From: Galdieria sulphuraria
Taxonomy: Eukaryota; Rhodophyta; Bangiophyceae; Galdieriales; Galdieriaceae
NCBI RefSeq assembly: GCF_000341285.1
Contig: NW_005178467.1
Coordinates: 1-64,000 of the forward strand
Direction: 5' to 3'
DNA length: 64,000 nt
The translations under genes were made by a program, and so were the position numbers. The notes under the pieces were generated by a model. That model ran no database searches, was not told the origin of the DNA, and saw only the letters and a list, made by a program, of their open reading frames with translations. Positions 11,552-23,921 of this stretch are shown here, one piece after another. Positions within the stretch are counted from its first letter, which is position 1. Every line of letters begins with the position of its first letter.

Positions 11552-13177
11552 TTATACTTGCTTAGTAGAAAGACTTTCTTTGGAAACTTTGCCATCATCT
11601 TCGGTGGGTGTTTCTCCTATTTTTGTGCGCATCGATAAAATATCATGACGAAGAGAATCTTTGTCCCGACATAGTTCATGAATTGTGTAATATAATTGTG
11701 CTATAGCTTGCTCTATCATACATATTCTTTTTTCTAACTCTGTTGTTGGCATGCCAGTTGGTGATAACCAAGGCACTGCTCCCGATGAAAGAGACGAAGC
11801 ATATTGAGGTTGACAATATTGTGGTGACAATGACTTTGCACTTGTCACATCCACTCCATTCTTTAAAACATTATGTCCCGTATCATTTAAGACGAAAGGA
11901 TGATATGACTGCCAGAGTGTTGTGGCTGAACTATTTAATCTGTTCGATGACATAACGCTTCCTCCAATACTGCGACCATAAGGAGGACCTTGATCACCAT
12001 CGATATTTTCCATTTTGGTTTCCATAGATGCTTTATTTCGTGCTTCTTCCAAACTATCCGTGTTGTTGAATGAATCTATTTTTGGTCTTTTCTGCAAAGG
12101 ACTATGGTTCGATTCATCATCTTTATCATTCCAACGTCCTTTCCCTGGTCTACTTGGTCTCCTCTCTATCGTAGCTACTAGATCCTCACGTCCTCGAATG
12201 AACCTAGCATGACCAAATTCCCAGGCGTCCGGATGCATCTTGTGGAAACCATATTGATTGAGTTGCCGAACAAAACTCGAAAGATTGTTGTGTTTGAAAT
12301 AGTTGGGTAGTACATCGCGTGCAAAAGCAGTTGGATTCCAAATCACGAAAGAACGACCGCTAGCTGTCCATGAACATAAATCTTCCGTTTCGGGGTCACT
12401 CACTAGTCGATACAGTTTTCTCAAAAATGGAGTTGCAATTCTTTCATCAGAGCCTTGTTTTGACACAGCATGAGAGGAACGTTGCAATGAAGTACTTTCA
12501 TTTGATTGTTGAGTTTGTTGTCCTGTATCCTCTTGTGGCTTCTTATAGGACTCCGATGATTCCTTTCCTCCAGATGAGCTATCTGCAACATTTGAACCAA
12601 TGGAATGTGTTGATGACCGTTCACGTTGATGTACAGCATCCAATATTGCTGTCAAGCCGTTCCTATTATGATTGGTAGGCATAGCATTGGTTGCTGGGAC
12701 TGGTGGATTTCTCGAGTCACTTTCAGTAGATTTTATCATATCATTCTCAGTTCCATTGAAAGGAGTAGTAATAGATACTACTTCAAAACCTCCCATGTTA
12801 TTATATGGAGCATAGTTCGGTGGCCACGGATAAGGGACGGGATAAGTGAGCGGCGGAGTATGCTCATGAGATGAAATAAAAGGATTCATACTCGTATAAT
12901 AACAGTAATTATCGTTTCCTGTTATTTGTTGTATTCCTTTCTGGTTAGCGTTCTCAGGAGGGCTGCATTTCTTGTTAACTTGACTTTCCACAACTCTCTT
13001 AGTGTGTGTATTATTATCTCCTGGCGATTCATGGTTTGTCTTTTGCACTTCTCCATAAAAATTGGAGTAGTCAGGCTTGGCGTACAACAATACCTTTCCT
13101 GGAAAATGGGTAGCCTCGGAAGTCTTCTGTAGTAAGTCATTGCTTTCCACCTCGTTACTACTAGTTGTTGGTGACAT
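11552..13177 (-). CDS. HSF: heat shock transcription factor
   Basis: A single exon of 541 codons starting at the first ATG. Residues about 247-340 form a canonical HSF winged-helix DNA-binding domain: ATPFLRKLYRLV, WTASGRSFVIWNP, then the recognition-helix region NNLSSFVRQLNQYGFHK. The long N-terminal arm is Asn/Ser/Gln/Pro-rich and disordered. A short heptad segment near residues 475-515 (ELEKRICMIEQAIAQLYYTI) is the likely trimerisation coiled coil, so the oligomer domain sits unusually far from the DNA-binding domain. It is expected to bind nGAAn repeats and drive heat-shock genes in the nucleus. A farnesylated DnaJ gene lies elsewhere in this window. Confidence 0.95.
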   Translation of the reverse strand: MSPTTSSNEVESNDLLQKTSEATHFPGKVLLYAKPDYSNFYGEVQKTNHESPGDNNTHTKRVVESQVNKKCSPPENANQKGIQQITGNDNYCYYTSMNPFISSHEHTPPLTYPVPYPWPPNYAPYNNMGGFEVVSITTPFNGTENDMIKSTESDSRNPPVPATNAMPTNHNRNGLTAILDAVHQRERSSTHSIGSNVADSSSGGKESSESYKKPQEDTGQQTQQSNESTSLQRSSHAVSKQGSDERIATPFLRKLYRLVSDPETEDLCSWTASGRSFVIWNPTAFARDVLPNYFKHNNLSSFVRQLNQYGFHKMHPDAWEFGHARFIRGREDLVATIERRPSRPGKGRWNDKDDESNHSPLQKRPKIDSFNNTDSLEEARNKASMETKMENIDGDQGPPYGRSIGGSVMSSNRLNSSATTLWQSYHPFVLNDTGHNVLKNGVDVTSAKSLSPQYCQPQYASSLSSGAVPWLSPTGMPTTELEKRICMIEQAIAQLYYTIHELCRDKDSLRHDILSMRTKIGETPTEDDGKVSKESLSTKQV

Positions 13178-13315
13178 GGAAACGTCTGATTGACAACTTT
13201 ATGACGTGATTTGACAACGAGAAATGTAAAATTTGCGTTAATAGAGCACAAACTTGAATTATTTCTTGTTACGGACGCTAGGCAAGAACTACTCGCTTTG
13301 GTGAAGTCTTTATAT

Positions 13316-13576
13316 ATGTTGGGGAAGCGAGCTAGAGAAATTCAGCGACTAACTGTGCACGGCAGAAAAACAAATAACGAAACTCTATTGAAAACCAAAA
13401 CAACCTCAAGCTGCCTACTCAATAGAAGCACTGTCCAAGTGAAAAACTTCTTCTACACCCCAACTCAACGAGTAGGTCGTCTTCTAGAATCCCATTTCTT
13501 TCGCGGAAGAGATATTGTGGTGGATTTTTATATCAAAAGGGGATATTTTGATTTGGCCGAAGAAAGGAAAATTTAA
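13316..13576 (+). CDS. hypothetical basic small ORF
   Basis: An 86-codon frame starting at an ATG 139 bp upstream of the divergent HSF start. It encodes a basic protein with FFYTPTQRVGRLLESHFFRGRD and no known domain. The frame stays open upstream with no stop for 35 codons, and it lies between HSF and the syntaxin gene in what should be HSF promoter DNA. It could be a chance frame. Confidence 0.25.
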   Translation: MLGKRAREIQRLTVHGRKTNNETLLKTKTTSSCLLNRSTVQVKNFFYTPTQRVGRLLESHFFRGRDIVVDFYIKRGYFDLAEERKI

Positions 13577-13588
13577 GATGCTGTGAAA

Positions 13589-14692
13589 TTAACGGAAAAT
13601 TTTGGCAAGTAACAATAAAAACATTATGCCACAGCCAATGGAAAGAATAAGAATTAAGAAAAATGCCAAACTGGAAAGAACTCTCTTGGTCAGTTTCTCT
13701 AAAGAAATCGCATAACCATGCTTACCCTTTCTTTTGACTCCGCTTAGCTTTTTCCAACTCTTTAACTGCACCTTCTGTTGAAACTTCGATTTCTTCAACA
13801 TTGTAGTCTATGCGATCCAACAGGGTGCCTTGATCAATGACCAACGAAGCAATATCCTTTACTATTGTTGCTAGGTCGTTGATAGAAGAAGCTATCTTCA
13901 TAATCTCTCTCTGTCGTTCACTTGCAACCTGGTCCGAGTTTTCCAATAGCATAACCTGTTCCTGAGTAAAACCAGGATCATATTCTTCCAATTCTAAACT
14001 TGTAGAGAGCGGATTCTCATCGGTACTTTCTTCTACCAAAGCATTTTGACCTTGCAACTTCCTTAAATACTCTTTTTGGTTTCTACGAAAAGAAAGAGAA
14101 AGCTCCTGCAGTTTTGAGGCAAAGTACTTTTGCGCGTTTGTTCTTAATAACTTCTCTTCGCTAGAAATATTCGGTTCACTACTTGACGGTGCCAACAGTC
14201 TTATTCTTTCTTGGGAACGCTGCAAAAGTAAAGTAATATTGCGACTTAGTTCGCTAATTTGACTTTCTTCATCAGATCTCTCTTCAAATCCCTTGCTTAT
14301 TACTTAATATAGAAATAAAATAATTTTCAAGTGAAACCTACGGGTAAAAGGTGGTTTTGTTGTAACGACTCAAGTTGGGCTAGCTGGTGCGTAACCGAAT
14401 CAACACTATTGCTGAGTTCTTCATACCAGTCTAACCACTGAGGGGGTAAAAATACGGTGTGAGAGTCAGTTTGAATGGAACCTACAAATGCGCATTTGAT
14501 GAATAGGTTGTCACAGCCAAGGCTTGCAACGAATATACCTTTGTTAAGGAAAGGTGCCAATTCCTTGTGGTTGCCACTTAAAGATTGGTTGCCTATAGTT
14601 TGAATACCATCATTTCCTGAGCGTCTTCTTTTGGCAACAACAGACTCTTCTCTATATCTTTTGAATATTGCAGTTCGGTCTCTGGTAGTCAT
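13589..14692 (-). CDS. syntaxin-16/Tlg2-type Qa-SNARE
   Basis: Three exons. The N-terminus (MTTRDRTAIFKRYREE, then PPQWLDWYEELS and LESLQQNHLLP) matches the Tlg2/SYP4 start and Habc domain. The second exon follows a 52-nt intron and holds the SNARE motif with EYDPGFTQEQ, DLATIVKDIASLVIDQGTLL and DRIDYNVEEIE. The last exon adds a single C-terminal membrane anchor (SSLAFFLILILSIGCGIMFL), joined through GT-AG at about 13733/13685. The length of about 335 residues is normal. The family works in endosome to trans-Golgi fusion together with Vps45. The start at 14692 lies 50 bp from the divergent proline-rich gene. Confidence 0.9.
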
Positions 14693-14742
14693 CTATTCAA
14701 ACAAGTTGGCCACGTTTAGAATTGAATTTGAAAGGTTTATAA

Positions 14743-15866
14743 ATGAACCAAAGTTTTCGTCTTCCCCAAGAAACAACTTTTGGAAAACCTACAAAGGAAA
14801 GTTCACAAGACAACACTACGAGTTCATTAGTTCAATCGGAAACATCTTTACCGGATAAGCTTAAACCGATACCAGTCCAAAGTGTCATTTTATTTCAAAA
14901 ACAACAGAAGAAAAAGAATTTTGTTCAAAAAATATTCAGTTGCTTCTATACCGAGAAAGAACCGGAACAAGTCAAAAAACCCATCAAACGAGAAACTCCT
15001 AAACCTATTCAAAAAGTTATTTTACCAGAGACTGGACAACCACCAAAAGGTATTGCTCCTTGGGAACGATCAGGAAAGAAAATAAGAACAAGCTCAAATA
15101 CTTCCGACAACAATCCTGAGTCTTCCAAACGCCCTGTAACCACAGAAAATGAGTCAACTAGAAGTGGAAATTCAAGTAAAAGTGGCGGTTCTTCAGCTCC
15201 GTGGCAAAGTGGACTTCGGAAGAAGACTAAAGGGATTGAAGCGGATGAGTCTTATAGTTCTTTTTCTATTCCTGACGAACTTTTGAAACGTACAAAAGTT
15301 CCCGTCAACTACGAGGTACCAGTGCTACCGAAAAAGACGAGCGAGCAACTGGGAGGAGTAACGAACTCTAAACCGAACCTTGAAGGTACTGACAAAAGTA
15401 TGTCTACCGCAGATAAGCCACTGGCAGACATAAACAACAAAGCAAACACAAACAACAACGGCGTGGTCACCTCGTCTTCTCTTTCCACAGCACTACCAGC
15501 ACCACCAACTCTTCCTGGCGCTGTTCCTGCTGCTGCTGCTGCTGCTGGTCAATCAGTTGATCATTCTAAAGCACCCAAGGCTCCTCCACCTCCTCCTGTT
15601 CCAACAGGAAAGACGAAAGCAACGACACTTCCTCCTCCTCCTCCTCCTCCTCCTAACTCTCTTCTAAGCCTGTGAAGCAAGCAGGTGAGAGTAAGATATC
15701 AAATATACAAATCAACGGTATGGTGCTATCTGAAGATGTTGCTACAAATAGTTCAACAATACTCCCTCCTCCACCACCTCCTCCTCCTCTTCCAAAATTA
15801 GGAGGAAAAGCAGCGAGTTCTGCCCCCATGACACCGCCTCCTCCACCTCCTCCAAGAAGAAACTAG
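14743..15866 (+). CDS. proline-rich disordered protein
   Basis: Exon 1 is 14743-15597. A candidate intron at 15598-15668 (GTTCCA donor, CTAAC branch, TTCTAAG acceptor) keeps phase and joins exon 2 (15669-15866), giving 350 residues. Without that splice the frame stops at 15675. The protein is low-complexity with two short PW motifs (GIAPWERSG, SAPWQSG), an Ala run, and four polyproline blocks of 5-8 residues. It has no membrane segment. Polyproline blocks of this kind bind profilin, SH3 or WW domains, so an actin-linked or scaffold role is possible but not shown. The CCT and GCT repeats are likely length-variable. Confidence 0.65.
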
Positions 15867-15925
15867 AGGTTCAAGCTATCTAAGTCTTTTGCAGTAGAAA
15901 ACCTGTATCCGCATGGCTAAGCTTT

Positions 15926-18679
15926 TTACTCTGCAAATCCACAAATTTCTTTAACGCGTGACACAAGTTGTTGAATACATATGCCATCAATAGCAATTTG
16001 TTCCCGTTGTTCCAAAGTGTATTTAGTTTGTAAAATAGTCATCAGTTCCATGCAACTGGTCGATGTATTCGAACATACAGAAAATAAGATCTGTTCCTGA
16101 CAGTTGGGACTCCTTATATAGCGTTTGAATAGTTGAATATGAAGAGGAAATTTCTGTTCCAACAACCTCCAAACATGCGACCAGGCATGTTTAATCGACT
16201 CAGGATCTACAAGAACAGTTTCTGGAGATGATAAATTGAAATCAAAAGATATTTTCTCTTCCGCATCGGTTGGTTCTCGTATACTATTTTGTCTCAAAGG
16301 AGATGTCTTTTCTATACTAGTCGAGAGACTGGTGCCCTGTCTGGAAGATAATGTATTCATTTCAGATAAAAGGGATAAAAGAGGCTCTAGAAAAGTATTA
16401 CAAAGAAACATAATATAATTAGAACAAGCTTTCTTCAATTCTTCTTCTAAACTGCGTTTGGAATCATGAATAATTTGTCGATGAGGCTCTTGAGAGAAAA
16501 CTTCATTATGGGACTTGGTTCTCCAAATCATTCGCATCATCGAGTTTCTCAACTCCGAAAGGTTTAGAAATTTTTCCTGATAGGAGAAATCTGCATCAAA
16601 TGGTTGAATTTGTTCTCTTAAAACCCACAATTGACTCATAAGAAATAACATGGAATGTTCTTCCGAATTCTCCATAGATAATGACTGTCTTACTTGTTGA
16701 GAAGAAAGTATTAAAATACTAACACATGAAGATACAATCTCCTCAGCTAAACCAGAAAAAACTTCAGAGGTCATACGTCGATATAGCATGGCTAATAATT
16801 TCAAAGTACGATCGACTGGAGGATACCAACAAGAAAAAGGTAGAACGGCCTCTTTATAATTAGTGCCTCTCTTTATCGCCATTGTTTCTTCTCTTGAAGG
16901 TTCAACTTCTCGAGACTCTGAAGAACTAAAGAAACAGCATCGGTTCATATCTTCTCGGGTAAAACTGTAGGATTGAATTTCGTTTCTTATATAGATTTGA
17001 GTAAGATAGGTAATTCTCTCCTAAACACAATATATGAAGATGATGATTCGTATATTACTAACATATAAAATTACCTGAGCATCGGCAATAGTACGCTGAA
17101 GTATTCTCTTGGAACAACTCTTTGCTATATTCATATTATCCGATGCCTTGTCTTCAGGTAAAATTTCCGACCTAAATATTTCAACTATATCCACCAATCG
17201 AGATAAATGTTGTTCTTCAATTATTCGAGGTCTCCATGTATAATAAAAATGAGATCCAAAAGCATCCAACATGGTGGCTAGATACTTTCCGCAAGTTTCA
17301 TTGAAATCAAAATATGACTCAAAGAGGTCTTGTTCCATTTGCAACAACTTTATCAGCATACTACCACTATTTCTTGCCATTTGTGATATATCCTATAAAA
17401 GATTAGGAAATATGACATTCCAAACGGAATAATGTATCAACTCACCTGAACTGTACGAAATTCATAAAATGATTGGAAAAATATCTGTTCTACAACCTTT
17501 TGCCTTTCCTTCAAATAGACATCCTGACATTCCATCAAGACTTTCTCTGCTCCCTTTTGTAAACGACTTTGAATAATAACACCCAATGAGTTGCGATTCG
17601 ATATGGTGTCAACAACTATGATGCCATGATTGACTCGTGACTCTAAAGCCACCATCCAACTTTTTGTTTTAGAACAAGTTGACCGAAAATAACTGTATAA
17701 GGAAGAATTATGATGTAACTCAGAGTTTAAGGACCTAAATGAATTACGTATATCTGAGGTCCAGTTTCTGTAAGCCTTTTGGGATATTCGATTCATTAAT
17801 GCATAAATAAAAACGGAATAGCAATAACCTACCTGAAAGGTGTCTACACAAGTCTGACTCATAAAGGACTGAAAATGATATCGTATCTGATCAAACAACT
17901 CCAACTCTAAGTCCATCAAGTTGACAAGAAACTCATCTGCCTCTGAGACTTGCGCATGAGACGATATAATGTTCTTCAAAATATTTTCAACTTGTTTCAA
18001 CCTTTTCCAAAACTCAGACTCGGTGGGACTCAGCTGCTTTTGGCTCAAAAGCTGCGTGGTTGACTCTAAAAGGTCCAATGAGGACAAACGCTCGGATAGA
18101 ACATGAAGCAACTCGGTGGAATAGCCATACTGTTCAGTGGTAGCACCCATATCATTTAAAAAACTTTCTAAGCAAGTCGTCACAAAACTTGTTTCATTTC
18201 CCAATACTTGCAACTGTTTCTTCAAGTTTTCAAGAATCTCCCTCATTTCGTGGCATCTATTCATTTTCTGTTCGAGCTCCTCTCTCTTCATAGCTAACGG
18301 TTTGTTTCCTCTAAAAGTAAGAAAATTATCAGCGTTCTTTGACCAACAGTGAAAGTCTTCCAAGTTCTTTATCTGCAGCAGTTGATCGTTCAAAGCTTCC
18401 ACTGTAAAAGGTTTGTCCCCCGCTGTGCTAGTCTCTACTAAGACCGAGTCGTTCGTTTGGTCTTCATGACTGGAACTGAAGGAGTCTTGCGTGTCACTTT
18501 GTAGTTTCTTCTGGATTCTAACCAAAGCTTCTTGTTCTTCCAAACTTAACTGCAACTCTTTCCATTCTTTTTGCAACTGAGAAAACCTTATTTACCAGAA
18601 AAACAATAGTTTATCACAGTATAAAATGTGAATAGTCAACAACTGAAAAGACTTACTCTTGAAACGTGAAAGACTCCAT
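15926..18679 (-). CDS. COG3: conserved oligomeric Golgi complex subunit 3
   Basis: At least four exons. A short first exon (MESFTFQE, ATG at 18679) joins the main exon near 18593. Further introns lie near 17435-17385 and 17060-16990. The N-terminal half is helical coiled coil. The family-diagnostic parts follow: LLQMEQDLFESYF, then YYTWRPRIIEEQHLSRLVDI, then RTLKLLAMLYRRMTSEVF and GLAEEIVSSC, which align with the Sec34/COG3 body. COG3 belongs to lobe A of the Golgi tether that keeps glycosylation enzymes in place by retrograde vesicle capture. It is convergent with the proline-rich gene, with 60 bp between stops. Confidence 0.85.
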
Positions 18680-18855
18680 ATCATGTGTTAATACCACAGC
18701 ATTTCTCAACACTTTATTTCATAGCAATGAAGAGAGAATGTAATGGACTTTTGTTGGATCATAAAAATATCAAAAGAAACTAAAGCATTGCATAGAATAA
18801 AAGAATATATCAAAAATTACCGATAGATAATCATAAAGAAACATTTCACTACTAT

Positions 18856-20245
18856 TCACTTTGAAAATCCTACAGGAATTCCAAAGTCTGGACTAACTAT
18901 ACAAAAACATTTGTACACATTTCCCATGCCATCACCATGAGAGACTAACCTCTTATAGCCTTTGTGAATATCAGCAGCTTCCTCATCTGTCTTACTTGAT
19001 AAGACCAGCTGAACGACACGATACTCAATACCCATCGACAGCAAAAACTGTCGTTGTGAAATTGGACCTAAACAAATAGGACGAAAAGAATTTCCTTGAG
19101 ACTTCTTTAACGCTGGCGTTTGTTCGTATGCTTTTCGAAGACTCAAGAAATTGACATCTGCACTCAAGTCTGCTTCACCGGGTTCTCTCAGAACAGGAAC
19201 AAACTCATGAGAACGAATGGCACGTAAACTGTCGTTGATATGTTGGTTGGCTCCATAATCGATAACAAGAAATGCTCCTGATGACTGTGTCAATCGTGTT
19301 GTTATGGACTGCACAATAGATAAACTTTGTGGACTCAATTCAACTCCATCTCTCATCACAGAATCTTCTATGTCACCCCTTTCATTTCTATGATAACCTA
19401 AAAAATCCAAAAACACTCGAGAAGCAGTAGTTGAACCACCCGAAAGAACGTAACGAAAATGAAAAGGCTCCTCTTGCCGAGTTTCAATATCAATTAGCTT
19501 CTCTTGCCAACCATTTTCTTTCCATACAAATTGATGAATGGGAAGTGCATCAAAAAACTCCTGAGCTATAATAAAAAATGATCCATCACTAGGTACTTCA
19601 TCTATATTTCTATGCCAAAAAAGATTGACTCCTTTCTAAATAAAGTTCAGCAAAACCCGATAACACCAAAACTTATTATCTTCTTACTTGTTTATATCTT
19701 GTCAGTGTCAATTGCTGTTGCTTCATTAAAGCAGGACTAGTCTCTACGAGGTGAACTGTAATATGGCGATAAAACCAAGGAAACTGTGCCATAGTTCGAA
19801 GCATATCATTCATAAGTGTGCCGATACCAGGACCCAACTCGACCAATCGGAAAGGCTTCGTGAAGGAGGAATATCGTTCTTCAGCCAAGGAAACAAACCA
19901 GAGCCCCACCATTTCTCCAAAAGTTTGACTTATTTCTGGTGCAGTAACAAAGTCACCTTGTCGTCCTAATACAGTTTCTTTCATATAATATCCATAAAAA
20001 GGATGCTGCAAACATTCCTTCATAAACTCTGCTACTGTAATGGCTCCCTTTGCTGCGATATTTTGCTGCAAAATTTCTCCTACTTTCGTCAACGATACTT
20101 TTCTTTCAGAGGTAGAATACTTTGATACATTTGCACCACAGTGAAAGCCAAACACTTGTATGCCATAACAGGACGGTCTATAACATGTCAAAGCTTTCTT
20201 AAAGGAGTCCGCCCATAAACGACGTAATAACAACGATCCATTCAT
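18856..20245 (-). CDS. NDUFAF7: NDUFAF7/MidA-type protein arginine methyltransferase
   Basis: Two exons joined across an intron at about 19685-19635, giving about 445 residues. The N-terminus is basic and Ser/Cys-rich, like a mitochondrial presequence. Diagnostic blocks: ITVAEFMKECLQHPFYGYY, GDFVTAPEISQTFGEMVGLW, the SAM-binding RLVELGPGIGTLM, then IIAQEFFDALPIHQF and GAFLVIDYG. The enzyme dimethylates a 49-kDa subunit arginine during respiratory complex I assembly in the matrix. Its start codon is 39 bp from that of the divergent pyruvate dehydrogenase kinase gene, so the two mitochondrial genes share a very short promoter. Confidence 0.92.
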
Positions 20246-20284
20246 ATCTTCATTCTTTCATGTTTCTCCATTTCTACTCTTTGA

Positions 20285-21631
20285 ATGACAAACCCTAAAG
20301 GAATACAATATATGCAAAAATATCAGAATATTCAGTGTATCTGTTCTCGTTTTCAGAGTGGTTGGAGGAACCTAACCAATATTTCAAAAGCCTCTTTAGC
20401 AGTTGGTAAACCACGTTATATTGACCCTCAAGGCAACGACACTACACAACCTTCAAACTTGGAACAAGTAAAAGCTTTTGCCAGTAGAAAGCCTTCTCCA
20501 GTTACACTAAAGCGTCTTTTTGAATTCGGTTCTGAGCCCAGTCCTAAGAAACTACTTACAGCAGCTCAGTTATTACACCGAGAGCTACCTTGTAGACTTG
20601 CTAGAAGAGTCATTCAGTTGGCTTCTCTTCCTTATGGTCTATCAGATATGCCCTCAGTGAAAGTAGTAAAGGATATGTACGAACGCTCTTTCATAGACAT
20701 GATTCAGTTTCCAAAGCCTTTGGATGAAGAAGAAGAACTGATATTTACTGAACTGATTCGAAAGATAAGACAAAGACATGATAATGTGGTCAAACTGATT
20801 GCAAAAGGTATTCTGGAGCTCAAGCGATATTGTGGAAAAGGAACAGAAGATATTTCTATTCATGATTTTTTGGACCGTTTTTATATGTCTCGTATTGGAA
20901 TTCGATTTCTTATTAGTCAACATATTGCAATGCATGAGCCTCGAGAAGGTTATGTCGGCGTGATAAATGCACGTTGTCGTCCAGCTGATGTGGCGGAAGA
21001 TGCAGCCAATGTGGCAAAAAGTATTGCATATCGACATTATGGTGAAGCACCGGATATTCAGCTACTTGGAAATATTTCTCTTTCGTTCCCTTATATTGAA
21101 GGTCATTTGCATCACATGTTTTTTGAGTTGTTGAAGAACTCGCTTAGAGCAACTATCGGTAAGTATTTTGTTATAAGAATATCACAACTAATACAGCGAT
21201 CGAAATTTAGAATATCATCGAGACTCGGATATTTTTCCTCCAGTGAAGATTATTATAGCAGACGGTCAAGAAGATGTCACAGTAAAGATTTCTGATGAAG
21301 GCGGTGGAATTCCGCGTTCTGCTATGAATAAGATATGGACTTATATGTTTACGACTGTTGATATTCCACCAGAGCAAGTTTTAGAAGCAACGGAAGGAGG
21401 AGCATATAAAGGTCCGGATGCTGACCCTATTGCAGGATTGGGTTATGGACTTCCTCTTTCTAGATTATATGGTATGTCCGAAGATTGTAGAAAATAGATT
21501 TTTCTAACTGGTTTGTTGATATAGCCAGATACTTTGGTGGAGAATTAAGTGTTATGAGTATGGAAGGATATGGAACAGATGCGTATTTACACATCTGTAA
21601 ACTGGGCGATAAAGAAGAGTCTTTGGTTTGA
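20285..21631 (+). CDS. mitochondrial pyruvate (or branched-chain ketoacid) dehydrogenase kinase
   Basis: Exons 20285-21158, 21211-21471 and 21525-21631 sum to 414 codons in phase. The N-terminal half holds the four-helix regulatory domain (RLARRVIQLASLPYGLSDMP, FLDRFYMSRIGIRFLISQH). The ATP domain follows the GHKL order: N-box FELLKNSLRAT, G1 ISDEGGGIPRSAMNKIW, G2 AGLGYGLPLSRLYARYFGG. The conserved MFTT lid and PDK-type YGTDAYLHI end are present. The kinase phosphorylates E1-alpha to switch the complex off. PDK is preferred over BCKDK from the overall pattern, but the two cannot be separated with certainty. A second ATG nine codons in (MQKYQNIQ) could be the real start of the presequence. Confidence 0.93.
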
Positions 21632-21745
21632 TGGAAAGCATTTCTACATTTGATATTTCTTTCCCATTCATTAATTAAGCATTGTGTGATTATTAATATT
21701 ATTTGCTCTTTGAAGAGAAGATCGACAATTGGTTTATGGTGTAAT

Positions 21746-23829
21746 ATGAAGTGGTTTTACCATATATACAAAGAAGTTTCCCAATCTTGGAAATATTCTT
21801 TTGCAATAAAAGAGTCCTCTTGCCTTTCGTCTTCCCGCAGAGGACTAAAGACGTCTTGTTTGACTCATTCTGGTTTGGATAAGGATGCTTCACCATCCAG
21901 TTTTTCTGGAAAGTCTTACTCCATCGTCGATCATACTTACGATGGTATGTTGGTTGGTAGATTTGAAAAACGTCTCTATTGATTATCTGTTCCAAGCTGT
22001 GGTCGTAGGTGCTGGAGGAGCAGGTTTAAGAGCAACTATTGGACTTTGTGAAGCCGGTTTGAAAGCTGCTTGTATTACCAAGTTATTTCCCACACGTTCT
22101 CATACAGTTGCCGCTCAAGGAGGAATCAACGCAGCTTTAGGCAATATGACCGAAGATGACTGGAGGTGGCATATGTACGATACAGTAAAGGGATCCGACT
22201 GGTTAGGAGATCAAGATGCTATTCACTACATGTGTCGCGAAGCTCCAGCCACAGTTATTGAATTGGAACACTATGGGCTTCCATTTTCAAGAACACAAGA
22301 AGGGAAAATATATCAACGTGCCTTTGGTGGACAATCTTTGAAGTTTGGGAAAGGTGGTCAAGCCTTTCGTTGTGCAGCAGCAGCCGATAGAACTGGACAT
22401 GCATTGCTACATACACTTTATGGCCAAGCTTTAAGACACAATGCGACTTTCTTTGTGGAGTACTTTGCGTTGGATTTGATTATGGATAAAGAAGGTGTAT
22501 GTCGAGGAGTTGTTGCATTATGTTTGGAAGATGGAACTATTCATCGTTTTCGTTCCAATGCAACTATTCTATGTACGGGTGGTTATGGAAAGGCTTATTT
22601 TTCAGCTACTTCTGCACATACTTGTACAGGTGATGGAAATGCAATGGTTGCAAGAGCTGGTTTACCCTTGCAAGACTTGGAATTTGTTCAGTTTCATCCG
22701 ACTGGTATATATGGAGCTGGTTGTTTGATTACGGAAGGCTGTCGTGGAGAAGGTGGCTACTTGACCAATTCGAATGGAGAGCGCTTTATGGAGCGGTATG
22801 CCCCTTCTGCAAAGGTACATGATGTGAATATGCATATCTAATGCCTCACAATTGTATTAGGATCTTGCTTCCCGCGATGTAGTTTCTCGTTCTATGACGA
22901 TAGAAATCCGAGAAGGAAGAGGAGTTGGACCTTTAAAAGATCATATTTATCTCCATTTGGAACATTTACCTCCCGATGTGATTCATGAACGCTTGCCAGG
23001 GATCACAGAAACAGCCAAAATTTTTGCTGGTGTGGATGTTACAAAGGAACCTATTCCAGTTCTTCCAACAGTACATTACAATATGGGTGGTATTCCAACC
23101 AATTGGAAAGGACAAGTTGTCACTATAAAAGATGGAAATCCAAATAGTGTTGTTCCAGGTTTATATGCAGCAGGAGAAGCTGCATGTGCTTCGGTTCACG
23201 GGGCTAATAGACTGGGAGCCAATTCTTTACTAGATATTGTAGTTTTTGGTAGAGCTTGTGCCCGAACAGTGGCAGACTTGTATCGACCTGGTCAAACGCA
23301 ACCACCTTTACCGGAAGATGCCGGTGAAGAGTCCATAGCAAGACTGGACCAATATCGTCATGCAAATGGAAGCCTTAAGACTAGTGAAATTCGTCTTCAT
23401 ATGCAACGAACTATGCAAAATCATGCTTCCGTATTTCGTGTATCTCAAGTGTTACAAGAAGGTTGCAAGGCAATGAATGAATGTTATGAGTCTCTTCAGG
23501 ACGTTAAGATTTCAGACCGTTCCATGATATTTAATACCGATTTGGTTGAGACCTTAGAATTGGAAAACTTGTTGCAAAATGCTTTGATCACAATATATGG
23601 AGCAGAAGCTCGTCATGAAAGTAGAGGTGCTCATTCTAGAGAAGATTATCCTAAGAGAGATGATAGCAATTGGATGAAACACACTCTCGGCTGGATTTCT
23701 TCACCTAAACAGCCTTTTATTGCTGCAGGACAAAAGTCATATGTAAGATTGGATTATCGTCCAGTCATATCAGAGACATTGGATGCCGCAGAACAAGAAT
23801 CTTTCCCTCCTGCTCAGAGAGTCTATTAG
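21746..23829 (+). CDS. SDHA: succinate dehydrogenase flavoprotein subunit (complex II)
   Basis: Exons 21746-21944, 21997-22814 and 22861-23829 sum to 662 codons in phase. The first exon is a Ser/Lys-rich mitochondrial presequence ending [11 protein letters not shown]. The FAD Rossmann motif [13 protein letters not shown] reads across the first splice. [14 protein letters not shown] (FAD-linking His), [15 protein letters not shown] joined to [10 protein letters not shown] across the second splice, and [13 protein letters not shown] are all canonical. It oxidises succinate to fumarate and feeds electrons to ubiquinone in the inner mitochondrial membrane. It lies 115 bp downstream of the PDK stop on the same strand. 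Confidence 0.97.
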
Positions 23830-23921
23830 AAAATGTGTAGAAGACAGCAATTTTTTTGATGTTTTTATAAAAACTTGGAAGGCTGTTACGATTTGAATAA
23901 AACAAGTAATACATCTGTTGA

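Noticed and set aside
15672-15866. Independent short proline-rich gene, or frameshift in the proline-rich gene
   Set aside because: A phase-keeping intron (15598-15668) with a CTAAC branch point joins it to the upstream frame.
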